DNA from: Vibrio cyclitrophicus
Lineage (GTDB): Bacteria > Pseudomonadota > Gammaproteobacteria > Enterobacterales > Vibrionaceae
NCBI GenBank assembly: GCA_023206055.1
Contig: CP065366.1
Coordinates: 1,612,001-1,676,000, forward strand
Direction: 5' to 3'
Length of the DNA: 64,000 nucleotides
Positions within the stretch are counted from its first letter, which is position 1. Each line of letters opens with the position of its first letter. Position numbers and translations under genes: made by a program. This document shows positions 49,495 through 58,291 of this stretch, piece after piece. The notes below the pieces were generated by a model that did no database searches, was not told where the DNA came from, and was given only the letters and a program-made list of their open reading frames with translations.

Positions 49495-50190
49495 CTACTT
49501 AGTAATAAAGATTTGTTCTGTCTCTAGCGAAGTCATGTCGCGAACTTGACGCCAGATGTAGTAGAAGATACCCAGCATCATTAGAAGGCTTGGGATGGCG
49601 ATAGCAGGGTAACTGTATAGTGTCAGCTTACCTAATTCTTCATTGAAGGCTACCGTGCCCGCTGGGCTAGTCACAATCCAAGTCGCAAGGAAGTAGTTCA
49701 TCGCAGAAGAGAAAGCGAAGGTACTGGCGAATAGGTAGTTCGATGTCATTAGGCAACGATCAAACTTTGCTTGGTTACCGAACTGCTTTAGGCGCTCTTC
49801 AATAAGAGAGATGTTTAACAGAGCCGGTGTGAAGATAACTTTTTGGATAAACGGGTAGCGGGTGAAGGTTGAGCCAAGAACCGCCAAACCAATTAGGCCA
49901 GGGATTAATGCTTCTTTTAGTGCTAACCAACGAGTGTCTAGTTCGAAGAAACCAATACCGCCCGTTAATAGCACGCTGACAAAGCCAAGCGCCGCGATGA
50001 AGTTGAACTTCTTATTGCGGATTAACTCCATACCACCGTAAGCGATAGGGAAGGCAAGGGCGACAAGTAGTGCTAAGCCTGTTCCAAGGTGCTCCTCTCC
50101 ACTGAACTTCATTAAGATGAATGAAGGAAGAAAGACGTTAAACACGACTTCGAAAAGAGGATTCGATTTTTTGTTTTCTGTGCTACTCAT
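49495..50190 (-). CDS. VC0807-family integral membrane protein
   Basis: Protein of 231 residues with about six TM helices (FNVFLPSFILMKF, LALLVALAFPIAYGGMELI, FIAALGFVSVLLTGGIGFF, later IAIPSLLMMLGIFYYIW). It matches the VC0807 family, which is conserved in vibrios and of unknown function. Start at 50190 chosen; the open frame to 50205 has no better site. Single gene ending at a strong terminator. Confidence 0.7.
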   Translation of the reverse strand: MSSTENKKSNPLFEVVFNVFLPSFILMKFSGEEHLGTGLALLVALAFPIAYGGMELIRNKKFNFIAALGFVSVLLTGGIGFFELDTRWLALKEALIPGLIGLAVLGSTFTRYPFIQKVIFTPALLNISLIEERLKQFGNQAKFDRCLMTSNYLFASTFAFSSAMNYFLATWIVTSPAGTVAFNEELGKLTLYSYPAIAIPSLLMMLGIFYYIWRQVRDMTSLETEQIFITK

Positions 50191-50519
50191 AATTTCTAAA
50201 TACATTATGTTATGGATTTATTCTCTGGGATTGTTGTTTACCTCGCCCAAGATGTAAAGCCTTAAGGCGTCATGCTGTGTAACGACATGTGACATCAACG
50301 ACATCTCTGAGCCTATCTCACGCTCAATTCAATACTTTGTGAGGGATGTTTATCCGATCGGCTTGGGGGAAATTGAGTGGAAGTTTTGGTCGAGTTTATT
50401 CAAACCTAAGTCCGAAGCGACGAGGTTATTGTAATGTTGGGTACTCTCACTCACATTCACCGCTCTAAACGATTGATGAATGTGAAATGAGGTGGGTTTA
50501 AAGAAGAGTTATAAATCCT
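50191..50519. other. 329-bp intergenic region
   Basis: Between the YceI gene's 3' end and the VC0807-like gene's start, both minus strand. A hairpin TCACATTC/GAATGTGA lies at 50451-50485 but has no T-run. Nothing else recognised. Confidence 0.4.
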
Positions 50520-51092
50520 TTACTGGTCGAAAAGTAGGTTAAAGCTTAAAGGGATCTTGTCGGAAATCGCTAATCCCCCCACGGTTGCCGAAAGTTTGTT
50601 TAGATTCTCTGTCGATATCCCAAAATCGGCACCGTTGACGATAATTGTCGAGGCTGAGCTAACCATGACAAATTCTGAGGATGGAACCACCACAACAGGA
50701 AAATCGATCGTTTTGGTTACGCCGTGTAAAGTAACTTCCGCCGCGATGGTTGTTCTCTTCGGGTCTCCGGATAGCATTGACGGTTCAACCTTCCCAGATA
50801 TCTTCACTTCAGGAAAAGTCATTGATTCAAAGTAAAGCTCATTGAGCCTCTGGTCGCGGATAGCGACACCGGTGCTGACGCTTTTCAAGTCCAATACTAT
50901 TGAAAACTGCCCCTCTTCGGTAAGCCCTCCAGACATGGGTTTGATGGATGCAGGCTCAACAACAAACTGCTTTTTAATGGTCGCGAATGTAATGTTCGAT
51001 AGCTCGGGATCTAATGTGTAGCCCGATTCTGCAAAAGATTGAGCGGAGATAACGGTACATAAGAGGCCGAATGTAGAAATTAGTTTTTTCAT
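50520..51092 (-). CDS. YceI family periplasmic protein
   Basis: Exported protein of 190 residues with signal peptide (SAQSFA, then ESGYTLD). The YceI lipocalin-like fold is visible: LDPELSNITFATIKKQFVVE, the SGGLTEEGQFSIVLDL and IRDQRLNELYFES segments, and FPEVKISGKV. YceI proteins bind long polyisoprenoid chains. It is divergent from the DUF1826 gene; a Zur-like palindrome lies between the two and could affect both. Confidence 0.85.
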   Translation of the reverse strand: MKKLISTFGLLCTVISAQSFAESGYTLDPELSNITFATIKKQFVVEPASIKPMSGGLTEEGQFSIVLDLKSVSTGVAIRDQRLNELYFESMTFPEVKISGKVEPSMLSGDPKRTTIAAEVTLHGVTKTIDFPVVVVPSSEFVMVSSASTIIVNGADFGISTENLNKLSATVGGLAISDKIPLSFNLLFDQ

Positions 51093-51266
51093 AAGTTGTC
51101 ACCGGATTGATGAATTCACAAGTTTAAGTTCTGAGTCGTGCGTCTTTAAAATGGCTTTTGGGAAAGAGTGATTGATAGAAGCTTAGTTCAGCATTCGAAA
51201 AATTACCGCAGGCAAAGAAGGGCGTCGCTGTATTACTGGAATCATGAGCGGGTATGTGACTTGCTT

Positions 51267-51298
51267 ATTTTTAGTTATGTTATAACATAACTAAAAAT
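51267..51298. promoter_or_regulatory. perfect 32-bp palindrome with Zur-box core
   Basis: A perfect inverted repeat of two 16-bp halves. Its central part GTTATGTTATAACATAAC fits the Zur operators of gammaproteobacteria. It lies 70 bp before the DUF1826 start, at a distance suited to the promoter. Confidence 0.75.
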
Positions 51299-51368
51299 CG
51301 CTCTTACTTAGAATCGTTATTGTGTTGGTAGGAGGGAAGCGATAAGCATGTATCAAGGAGACGACGTA

Positions 51369-52085
51369 ATGAATGCGGTGTTAACCAAGCCTTTGGCAAG
51401 TAATAATAACCAGACACTCAACATTAGTTCAGTTGTGAATATCAAGGATCAGGCGAATCACAAGTCAGGTTTTAGCGTTTCTGATCAGCCGACGGTATTA
51501 ACGGATATCTACCAAAGCGATATTAATATGGCGGTATGGCAGCGACAGTTTGATGAAGGTATAACGGCGGCAATCATTGAATTTATCGCCTTGAATCCAA
51601 ACTTTAGTAAGTCTGTTAACGTGTCACCTGAAAATGCTTTCGATAAATTGGAATTTGCCACTGATGGCACCGCTTCTAAAGCGCTATTAGAAAACATGGC
51701 GGAGCTGGTGGATATGTTCTGTTGTTTGTTCGAGCTCGAAGACGTCGGATTGCGTTTAGCCGTTCTGAATAAAGCGATGTGCCCACGTTTCCATTTTGAT
51801 CAAGTGCCTTGCCGCTTGGTGACCACTTATCATGGTGTTGCCACTCAATGGTTGCCAAACGACTTAGTCGACCGTTCTAAGCTAGGGCGAGGATCAAACG
51901 GACAGGCAGATTCAGCATCAGGCTTATACAATCATGAGTCAGATATCCAAAAGCTCTTGAGTGGTGATGTAGCATTACTAAAAGGGGAGCGCTGGAGTGG
52001 CAACGAAAATGCAGGTCTTGTGCATCGTTCACCAGTCACTTCATCTGACGAGACACGATTGCTGTTAACGTTGGACTTTGGCTGA
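51369..52085 (+). CDS. DUF1826 family protein (probable Zur regulon member)
   Basis: Cytosolic protein of 238 residues matching DUF1826: YQSDINMAVWQRQFD, the core RLAVLNKAMCPRFHFDQVPCRL with Cys/His residues, TTYHGVATQWLP and the end LVHRSPVTSSDETRLLLTLDF. Several Cys and His around the core (CPRFHFDQVPC) look metal-binding. DUF1826 genes recur beside COG0523 and other zinc-related genes. The start at 51369 follows AAGGAG with 8-bp spacing. The perfect Zur-like palindrome upstream supports a role in zinc starvation. The precise function is unknown. Confidence 0.78.
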   Translation: MNAVLTKPLASNNNQTLNISSVVNIKDQANHKSGFSVSDQPTVLTDIYQSDINMAVWQRQFDEGITAAIIEFIALNPNFSKSVNVSPENAFDKLEFATDGTASKALLENMAELVDMFCCLFELEDVGLRLAVLNKAMCPRFHFDQVPCRLVTTYHGVATQWLPNDLVDRSKLGRGSNGQADSASGLYNHESDIQKLLSGDVALLKGERWSGNENAGLVHRSPVTSSDETRLLLTLDFG

Positions 52086-52430
52086 TCAACTTTTGACTAT
52101 TTAGTTTGCTATCTGTTTCTTTTCAGGTGTTCAACACATTAAAATACCTATCTAAATGAGCTAACGGCATAGCGCGATCTGTGCCGTTATTATTCCCAAA
52201 TAAAGACACCCATCAGCCGACCTTAATTAGCGTGTTAATTCAAGATTTAGAGTTTACCATTCTTTAAATCAATGGGTTACGATGAGTGCACTTGCTCACA
52301 TATATCAATAATTCAGTCCCTCATCGGTTTATTAATTTATTTTAAAGCGTAAAATATATCCCGCTTGCAAACCGATTTGGCAACCAATTTGTTCGCCACG
52401 GTCTTTTTACTTCCAAATTATAGGTTTCCT
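52086..52430. other. 345-bp intergenic region
   Basis: Contains a hairpin AACGGCA/TGCCGTT (52163-52188) with a weak T-rich tail after DUF1826, then AT-rich sequence leading to the chemoreceptor gene. No other element recognised. Confidence 0.45.
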
Positions 52431-54317
52431 ATGTTCAAGAAACTCTCGCTTAAAAATAAACTGGCGATTTCAGCCAGTATGGCCATTATCCTGGGGGGGA
52501 TTTTGGTCGAGGCATTGTCTTTTCGTGCTTCACTGCAACGGTTGGATACTGAAGTTGAACAGCGCTTAGAGGGCGCATCGGCTTCGTACAATCAATATGT
52601 ATCGGATTGGATCTTATCCAAAGAGCGTGCGCTTACTTCTCTTTCGAAAGAATCCAAACAAGAAAGCTTGGAGACTCACCTAAAACAGGTTCGTGATTCT
52701 GCGTCTTTTGATAATGTCTTCTTGGCGTTTCCTGACGGTTCGCAAAAGAACGCGAACGGAGTCGTACTTCCGCCGGGCAATGATGATCCTCGTTTGTGGG
52801 GCTGGTACACCAATGCGGTTGCGAACCCAAGTAAGGTGTTCATGGATAATCCAACGGTTGCAGCTGCAACTGGGGCGAATGTTGTGTCGCTAGGTACTGC
52901 CATGCAATTACATGGTCAGCAGGTTGTGTTAGGTGCGGATGTTGAAATTACCGACATTCTTAATAGCCTAGAGCAAGTGATTCTTCCGGGTGAAGGTTAC
53001 ATGTTCATCGCGACCAATAAAGGCACGGTTTATACGCACCCTGACACCAAGTTACTGAACAAAAACATCAGCTCTCTTGGGTTAGATTTTGCGGATGTAC
53101 AAAAGGCATTAGCGAGTGGTAAAGATACGGCTATTGACCTGAATGGTAGCGACTATGTTCTGTACGCACGTGCGATTGATGGAACGAGCCTGATTACTGT
53201 GAGCGTGGTTAACCATGACTCATTGGTTGCGCCACTATTTGATGCAGTGATTGGTCAAGTGTTGGTGACGCTACTTGTGGTGATCGTATGTACCATATTG
53301 TTTAACTTGCTGTGTACGATTCTATTCCGCCCGTTGAACCACGTTTCTCAAGCACTGGCGCAAATCGCGAATGGTAGCGGTGATTTAACTCAACGCATTC
53401 ATATTGAAAACCAAGATGAAGTGGGTGAACTGGCTCATAACTTCAATACCTTTGTTGGGAGTTTACAGCAGTTGATTGGCCATATCCGTGGGCAGTCAGA
53501 ACAGCTAAACAGTCAGTCAGAGCAAAGTGCTCAGCGTGCGAACCGTTCGGTGGATGAACTTAATCATCAACAGCAAGAAATCACCATGGTCGCGACGGCT
53601 GTAACGGAAATGGCGAGCGCAACGCAAGAGATTGCATCGCATGCCGAGCAAACAGCAAAAGCGGCGCAAGATTCAGCGACAAGCACTAACAGCGGTCACG
53701 CTCTGGTTTTGGATACCAAAGGTTCAATCAATAACCTAGCCAATGAAGTGAACGAAGCGGGTAGTGTGATTAGCGAACTTAACAAGCATGCTCAAGAGAT
53801 CTCGACCGTACTCGCAACGATTCAAGGTATCGCAGAGCAAACCAACTTGCTTGCTTTAAATGCTGCGATTGAAGCGGCTCGTGCTGGTGAACAAGGTCGT
53901 GGTTTTGCTGTGGTTGCTGATGAAGTACGTGTGCTTTCGCAGCGTACTCACTCTTCAACGGAAGAGATCAAATCAACGATTGATATCCTACAGCGCACGA
54001 CAGCTCAAGCGGTTGATTTGATGCAGAGCAGTTCTAAACTGGCGGTACATTCAGTAGAAGATGCCGACAGAGCTTCGCATGCGCTTGAAGAGATCAACTC
54101 GGCGGTGGCTTTGATTAGTGATATGGCGACTCAAATTGCGACGGCTGCTGAAGAGCAAACACACGTGACGGGTGAAATTACCCAAAATATTACGACCATT
54201 AAAGATGTTACTGACCACTTAGTTGTGGGCGCACAGGACAGCTTAACTGAGTCGAACGAACTTAAGAGTCAAGCCGCTGGCTTAAGTGACAAAGTGGCGA
54301 CTTTTAAGCTTGCTTAA
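52431..54317 (+). CDS. methyl-accepting chemotaxis protein with Cache-type sensor
   Basis: Chemoreceptor of 628 residues. A TM helix near 12-30 is followed by a periplasmic Cache-like domain (about 35-270, YNQYVSDWILSKERAL, GYMFIATNKGTVYTHPDTK), a second TM (IGQVLVTLLVVIVCTILF), a HAMP domain (about 300-360) and the MCP signalling domain with the invariant hairpin EQTNLLALNAAIEAARAGEQ, GRGFAVVADEVRVLSQRT. It reports ligand binding to CheA/CheW. The start at 52431 is used; the open frame to 52365 begins with TTG and has no signal. A strong terminator follows. Confidence 0.92.
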   Translation: MFKKLSLKNKLAISASMAIILGGILVEALSFRASLQRLDTEVEQRLEGASASYNQYVSDWILSKERALTSLSKESKQESLETHLKQVRDSASFDNVFLAFPDGSQKNANGVVLPPGNDDPRLWGWYTNAVANPSKVFMDNPTVAAATGANVVSLGTAMQLHGQQVVLGADVEITDILNSLEQVILPGEGYMFIATNKGTVYTHPDTKLLNKNISSLGLDFADVQKALASGKDTAIDLNGSDYVLYARAIDGTSLITVSVVNHDSLVAPLFDAVIGQVLVTLLVVIVCTILFNLLCTILFRPLNHVSQALAQIANGSGDLTQRIHIENQDEVGELAHNFNTFVGSLQQLIGHIRGQSEQLNSQSEQSAQRANRSVDELNHQQQEITMVATAVTEMASATQEIASHAEQTAKAAQDSATSTNSGHALVLDTKGSINNLANEVNEAGSVISELNKHAQEISTVLATIQGIAEQTNLLALNAAIEAARAGEQGRGFAVVADEVRVLSQRTHSSTEEIKSTIDILQRTTAQAVDLMQSSSKLAVHSVEDADRASHALEEINSAVALISDMATQIATAAEEQTHVTGEITQNITTIKDVTDHLVVGAQDSLTESNELKSQAAGLSDKVATFKLA

Positions 54318-54369
54318 CTGGTTCACTCACTGATGCCTGATCAGTGATTGCGCGGTAAGCAATAAGCAA

Positions 54370-54396
54370 AGCGACGTAGATTACGTCGCTTTTTTT
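54370..54396 (+). terminator. intrinsic terminator after the chemoreceptor gene
   Basis: AGCGACGTA and TACGTCGCT pair around GAT, followed by T7 including the stem end. Confidence 0.85.
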
Positions 54397-54422
54397 GTAT
54401 TTGTGAGTAATCGAACTCTTAA

Positions 54423-54824
54423 TTAGTCAGTTTCTGAAAACTCTTTCAGCGCACTCATTGCAGCTTCTGCTTTGTCTGTTTGAACGAAGATGTGGTCGTG
54501 ATAGTAACCTGCAACAACGTTAGCGCTAATGCCGTATGAGCCAAGTTTTGTCGCAAATGCAGCCGTTAATCCAACGGCTTCAAGACTTGAGTGTACCGAT
54601 AAAGTGATAAGGCTAAACACAGCGTCGAAGTCTAGCTGAGCTTTGCTCGCAACGTCTTCTTCAAGAACTAGCGTTAAACCTTCTTTCTCACGAAAAGTCG
54701 AGATTGGATTGAGCTGAACATAGTCTGCTAACGCTCCGTCGACAGTACAAAAAACATAATTCCCGTCGATTAATTCTGGTGACATGGATTTCAGTAGGAC
54801 GTCTAGGTCGGTAATGGCAGTCAT
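54423..54824 (-). CDS. ACT domain-containing protein
   Basis: Protein of 133 residues of the ACT type (two ACT-like folds, MTAITDLDVLLKSMSPELID and DAVFSLITLSVHSSLEAVGL, TAAFATKLGSYGISANVVAG, YYHDHIFV). ACT proteins bind amino acids; the small stand-alone type is often labelled amino-acid-binding. The ATG at 54824 follows AGGGA; the open frame continues to 54872. Single gene. Confidence 0.78.
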   Translation of the reverse strand: MTAITDLDVLLKSMSPELIDGNYVFCTVDGALADYVQLNPISTFREKEGLTLVLEEDVASKAQLDFDAVFSLITLSVHSSLEAVGLTAAFATKLGSYGISANVVAGYYHDHIFVQTDKAEAAMSALKEFSETD

Positions 54825-54969
54825 AGTCAGTTTCCCTGCGTTAATAAGCTTATTGAAGATGTATGCAGTCACGATAGAAGTAACTGGTAGTTAAGTAAAA
54901 TTAATAATTTTAATTCTGCATCAGTTTTGCTAATGATAAGTTTTCCTCTTTATTGATGGCATTGTATTT

Positions 54970-55863
54970 CTACCAACTTGTCGAATGTTCCATCTCGTCA
55001 GATAAATGGTCGATAAAGGCTCTTAACAACGGTGTGACTTGTTTGCGCGTTCCGTAAACCGCGTGTACACCCAGCGTTTTAGGTTTCCATTCGGAGAGCA
55101 GAGGCACCAATAATCCGTTTTCTATTAAGCCTTCCACTGAAGGAAAGGGTAGTAAGCAGATCCCGTTACCTTTCAAGGTGGCAGAAAGCAGAACCTCTGA
55201 GGTATTCGCACTGATATTCCCTTTAATTGGAACCGATTCGAGTCCATTGGGGCCATTGAACGTCCAAGCGGTTTTGCCAAAGTAACTGAACGATAAACAG
55301 TTGTGGTGCGCCAGATCTTGCACGCTTTGTGGCGTTCCTTTCGCTTTTAGGTATTGGGGCGATGCGCATATTACTGAGCGACAATCACCTAACTGCTTGG
55401 CAACAATGTTAGGCGTGAGTTCGTTTGTTATGCGAATGGCCAAATCAATGCGTGACTCAACCAGATTGACGGTTTGATCAGTCGAGATAATGTCGATAGA
55501 AACCTCTGGCCATTTGGTGATGAAGCGACTGATCACTTCCATCAAGAAACTGTCGACAATCGAATAACTCGCGGTAATACGCAGTTGGCCTTTTAAGTGC
55601 TCGCGGCTTTGATTTCTGATACCTGCTAACGACGCCTCAAGGGCAAGCAGCTCTCGCGCGACTTCAAGCGTCTCTTTCCCCGCATTGGTTAAACTCAAGC
55701 TTCGTGTTGTTCTGTGAAGCAAGCGTGTGTCCATCCATGTTTCTAACTCACCTAAATAGCGAGTAACCTTGGTTCGTGAGAGATCAAGGTGCTCTGCCGC
55801 TGCGCTCAAACTGCCACGTTCCACGATGGTGACAAAGACATTCATTGCCTCGAGTTTATCCAT
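54970..55863 (-). CDS. LysR-family transcriptional regulator
   Basis: LysR-type regulator of 297 residues. The winged helix at 1-60 (MDKLEAMNVFVTIVERGSLS, AAAEHLDLSRTKVTRYLGEL) and the type II periplasmic-binding-like effector domain from about 90 (GQLRITASYSIVDSF, IDLAIRI, ISANTSEVLLSATLKG) are typical. It is divergent from the MBL-fold gene with 160 bp between starts, so it most likely regulates that gene. Inducer unknown. Confidence 0.9.
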   Translation of the reverse strand: MDKLEAMNVFVTIVERGSLSAAAEHLDLSRTKVTRYLGELETWMDTRLLHRTTRSLSLTNAGKETLEVARELLALEASLAGIRNQSREHLKGQLRITASYSIVDSFLMEVISRFITKWPEVSIDIISTDQTVNLVESRIDLAIRITNELTPNIVAKQLGDCRSVICASPQYLKAKGTPQSVQDLAHHNCLSFSYFGKTAWTFNGPNGLESVPIKGNISANTSEVLLSATLKGNGICLLPFPSVEGLIENGLLVPLLSEWKPKTLGVHAVYGTRKQVTPLLRAFIDHLSDEMEHSTSW

Positions 55864-56023
55864 TGTTTTATTGCCTAGAGAGTCAAACAGACCTCAGTAT
55901 ATGTCCGAAAACCGCAATAGTTAAAGTCAATTTGATGTCTATTTCATCTAAAAACAATCAAATAAGATGTTTGGACATTCAGCGAGTTGGCAGGTGTTCA
56001 ACTCCAAATATCGGAATAAAGCC

Positions 56024-56923
56024 ATGAATACGTTATCGAAAAAACTGTTATCAAAAAGCATGCTTTTAGGAACCATCAGCCTAGGAACGGTACTGGTATC
56101 AAGTGTTGCTTTAGCTGCAGACCTGAATATCACTCACTATAACCCAGGCGAGAACGCGATATTCCCGGCAAGCTCGGTATTGGTCTCAGGTAAGAAAGAA
56201 GTGATTCTATTTGACGCGCAATTCAGTGTGGCTGATGGGCAAAAGTTGGTGGATAAAATTAAAGCCACAGGCAAAAAATTATCGATGGTTTACATCAGTA
56301 GCGGCGACCCAGATTTCTACTTTGGCTTAGAACCGATTGTTGCGGCATTTCCAAACGTTGAGGTCGTTGCCAGTGAAGCGATCGTTGCCCACATCAAGCG
56401 TACTAAAGATGCAAAGCTAGAGTACTGGGGCCCAATCTTAGAAGACAACGCCCCGTCTAAAGTCATTGTCCCAACCGTGCTTAACGACACCACGTTGAAC
56501 ATCGAAGGTGAAACCATCGAAGTGAAAGAGATAAACACACACCAAGCTTACCTATGGGTTCCGTCTGAAAAAACCGTATTTGGTGGCGTGTCGGTGTATA
56601 GCGGTGTGCATGTATGGATGGCAGATACCGCATCGAAAGAGATTCGTAGCCAGTGGTCACAATCTTTAGAACGCATGAAAGCACTTGAGCCTGAGGTGGT
56701 GATTCCGGGTCACTACTTAGGTGAAATGCCAACGGGTACAAGTGGCGTTCAATTTACATTGGATTACGTTGCTGACATCGAAGATGCGCTGGTAAGTACA
56801 AGTAAGCCAGCGTCTGTTGATATCAGTGATTACATGAAGAAAGCATACCCACAATTCAAGGCGACGGAAGGCGACCTAGAACTGGGTGCCAAAGTGCTGA
56901 GCGGTGAGATGGAATGGCACTAA
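56024..56923 (+). CDS. exported MBL-fold protein lacking the usual zinc motif
   Basis: Exported protein of 299 residues (signal peptide ending near VALAAD). The metallo-beta-lactamase alpha-beta/beta-alpha layout is recognisable, but the signature HxHxDH at the end of the second strand is replaced: YISSGDPDFYFG (about residues 89-100) has Ser, Asp and Phe where His are expected, while the Asp of the motif remains. The later GHYLG (about 233-237) keeps one His. It may use another metal or be inactive as a hydrolase. Regulated probably by the divergent LysR. The start at 56024 gives the signal peptide; the open frame runs to 55967. Confidence 0.75.
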   Translation: MNTLSKKLLSKSMLLGTISLGTVLVSSVALAADLNITHYNPGENAIFPASSVLVSGKKEVILFDAQFSVADGQKLVDKIKATGKKLSMVYISSGDPDFYFGLEPIVAAFPNVEVVASEAIVAHIKRTKDAKLEYWGPILEDNAPSKVIVPTVLNDTTLNIEGETIEVKEINTHQAYLWVPSEKTVFGGVSVYSGVHVWMADTASKEIRSQWSQSLERMKALEPEVVIPGHYLGEMPTGTSGVQFTLDYVADIEDALVSTSKPASVDISDYMKKAYPQFKATEGDLELGAKVLSGEMEWH

Positions 56924-57003
56924 GTTGATAATCTCGGTTGTGTCGCAGAACAGTTTGAAGATTGTATGCTAAATTTATTGGTGATACACAACTGGAGATA
57001 TCG

Positions 57004-57090
57004 ATGATCTGGCTTTCAGTGAAAGTACTACAGATTGGACTTGTCTATGGATACAGGAAGTATCAAAAAACAAAAAGAGCTCCAGCTTAG
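57004..57090 (+). CDS. possible 28-residue small membrane protein
   Basis: ATG at 57004 is preceded by GGAG at good spacing. The peptide has a hydrophobic stretch (MIWLSVKVLQIGLVYGY) and a basic tail (RKYQKTKRAPA), the look of a small inner-membrane protein. Its stop codon sits within the loop of the terminator that ends the transcript. No homologue is known to me; it may be a chance frame. Confidence 0.4.
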   Translation: MIWLSVKVLQIGLVYGYRKYQKTKRAPA

Positions 57091-57103
57091 GGGCTCTTTT
57101 TTT
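57072..57103 (+). terminator. intrinsic terminator before the TauD-like gene
   Basis: AAAAAGAGCTCC and GGGGCTCTTTTT pair around AGCTTA (one wobble), followed by further T. It ends transcription from the MBL gene or the small frame. Confidence 0.8.
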
Positions 57104-57233
57104 GTTTCGGAGAAGAGATTTTCTATTTCAAGTGGGAAAGAAAATCTGCATTTTCCCGGTTTACTCGTTAGTAGTCAGATTTGCTTAATAGCCAAATCAG
57201 CCCCGCAACTCAATATCACCAAAAAGCGAAAGT

Positions 57234-58049
57234 ATGTTGAAAATAGAACCCATTACTCCTCACATCGGCGCTCGCATCTACGGATTAGGTCTTGCGGCCT
57301 GCGGCGCTGATGAACTCGATAAGGTGTATCAGGCACTTATTACCCATCAAGTGATCTTTCTAGACGGGCAGACTTTGTCTCCAGAACAACACTTGGAGAT
57401 TGCAGAACGTTTTGGAACGTTAGAGCCTGTACATCCTTTCTTCCCTCATGTGGAAAGTGCGCCTCAGGTGAGCCTGATTGAAACAACCCGAGGCAATGCG
57501 CCAATGGAAAGTTATTGGCATACCGACTTAACGTGGCGCAGCTTGCCGTCGAAAGCTTCCCTGTTACATGCTCAACACATTCCAAGCGTCGGTGGTGATA
57601 CGATCTGGTGTTCTATGACGGCGGTTTTTGAATCTCTAAATGAAGATATGAAAACAAAACTGAGAGGCTTATCAGCGACTCACTCGCTGGTGGCTTTTGA
57701 AGGTATAGAGCCAGATCAAATTGAGCTTGATTGGCACAAATCCTTAATTAAAACAGCACAGGAGAATCCGCCAGTGGTTCACCCCGTTGTTCAAATTCAT
57801 CCTGAAACAGGCAAGGAAACGCTTTATATCAATGAGCAGTTTACTCGCTATATCAACGAACTGCCTCGTCAAGAAAGTGATGAGTTGCTCCGCCAACTGT
57901 TTGAAATTGCACGACGCCCCGAGTTTCAAGTTCGTTTTAAATGGTGCAAAGGCTCAATGGCGATATGGGACAATAGAGTCACTCAACATTATGCGGTGAT
58001 TGATTACGGCGATACCCCAAGAAAGATGCATCGCGTTACAGTGACATAA
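57234..58049 (+). CDS. TauD/TfdA-family alpha-ketoglutarate dioxygenase
   Basis: Fe(II)/2-oxoglutarate dioxygenase of 271 residues, close in length to TauD. The iron site is visible: WHTD with His96 and Asp98, and the distal His in VTQHYAV (about 252); the 2-oxoglutarate Arg is in RKMHRV at the C-terminus. Other TauD landmarks are GGDTIWCSM and HPETGKETLYIN with FTRYI. TauD releases sulfite from taurine; the real substrate here is unproven because no tauABC genes accompany it. Single gene. Confidence 0.87.
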   Translation: MLKIEPITPHIGARIYGLGLAACGADELDKVYQALITHQVIFLDGQTLSPEQHLEIAERFGTLEPVHPFFPHVESAPQVSLIETTRGNAPMESYWHTDLTWRSLPSKASLLHAQHIPSVGGDTIWCSMTAVFESLNEDMKTKLRGLSATHSLVAFEGIEPDQIELDWHKSLIKTAQENPPVVHPVVQIHPETGKETLYINEQFTRYINELPRQESDELLRQLFEIARRPEFQVRFKWCKGSMAIWDNRVTQHYAVIDYGDTPRKMHRVTVT

Positions 58050-58209
58050 TGGTAAGTAAGAGGAAACGCTCGCGGACAAATCTTAGGAACTCAGGTTTGG
58101 TGTCTGAATTTGAATATAAAACTGAGACTTCATTCATCTTGTCAATAATTAAAACAAAAGCGTTGATACATATTTGATTGAAACCTCACTGCTCGGAGGT
58201 GATGTGTAA

Positions 58210-58215
58210 TATAAT
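58210..58215 (+). promoter_or_regulatory. possible -10 element of cqsS
   Basis: A perfect TATAAT lies 77 bp before the cqsS start codon. No good -35 hexamer at 16-18 bp was found, so this is only suggestive. Confidence 0.35.
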
Positions 58216-58291
58216 CGGCGCCAAATTATAAGTATAAAAACTAAATCATAGAATTGATAAACGTCAGGGCTTAGAGAACAAAGTAATTCGT

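Larger units (their letters stand above)
56924..57233. other. 310-bp intergenic region
   Basis: Carries an inverted GTTGTGT/ACACAAC pair near 56937-56990, a 28-codon frame (57004-57090) and a terminator hairpin (57072-57103) that overlaps its stop codon. The last 120 bp before tauD-like gene show nothing recognisable. Confidence 0.5.

Noticed and set aside
49290..49502. 70-codon open frame
   Set aside because: It runs through a strong terminator hairpin and overlaps the end of the VC0807-like gene on the other strand.
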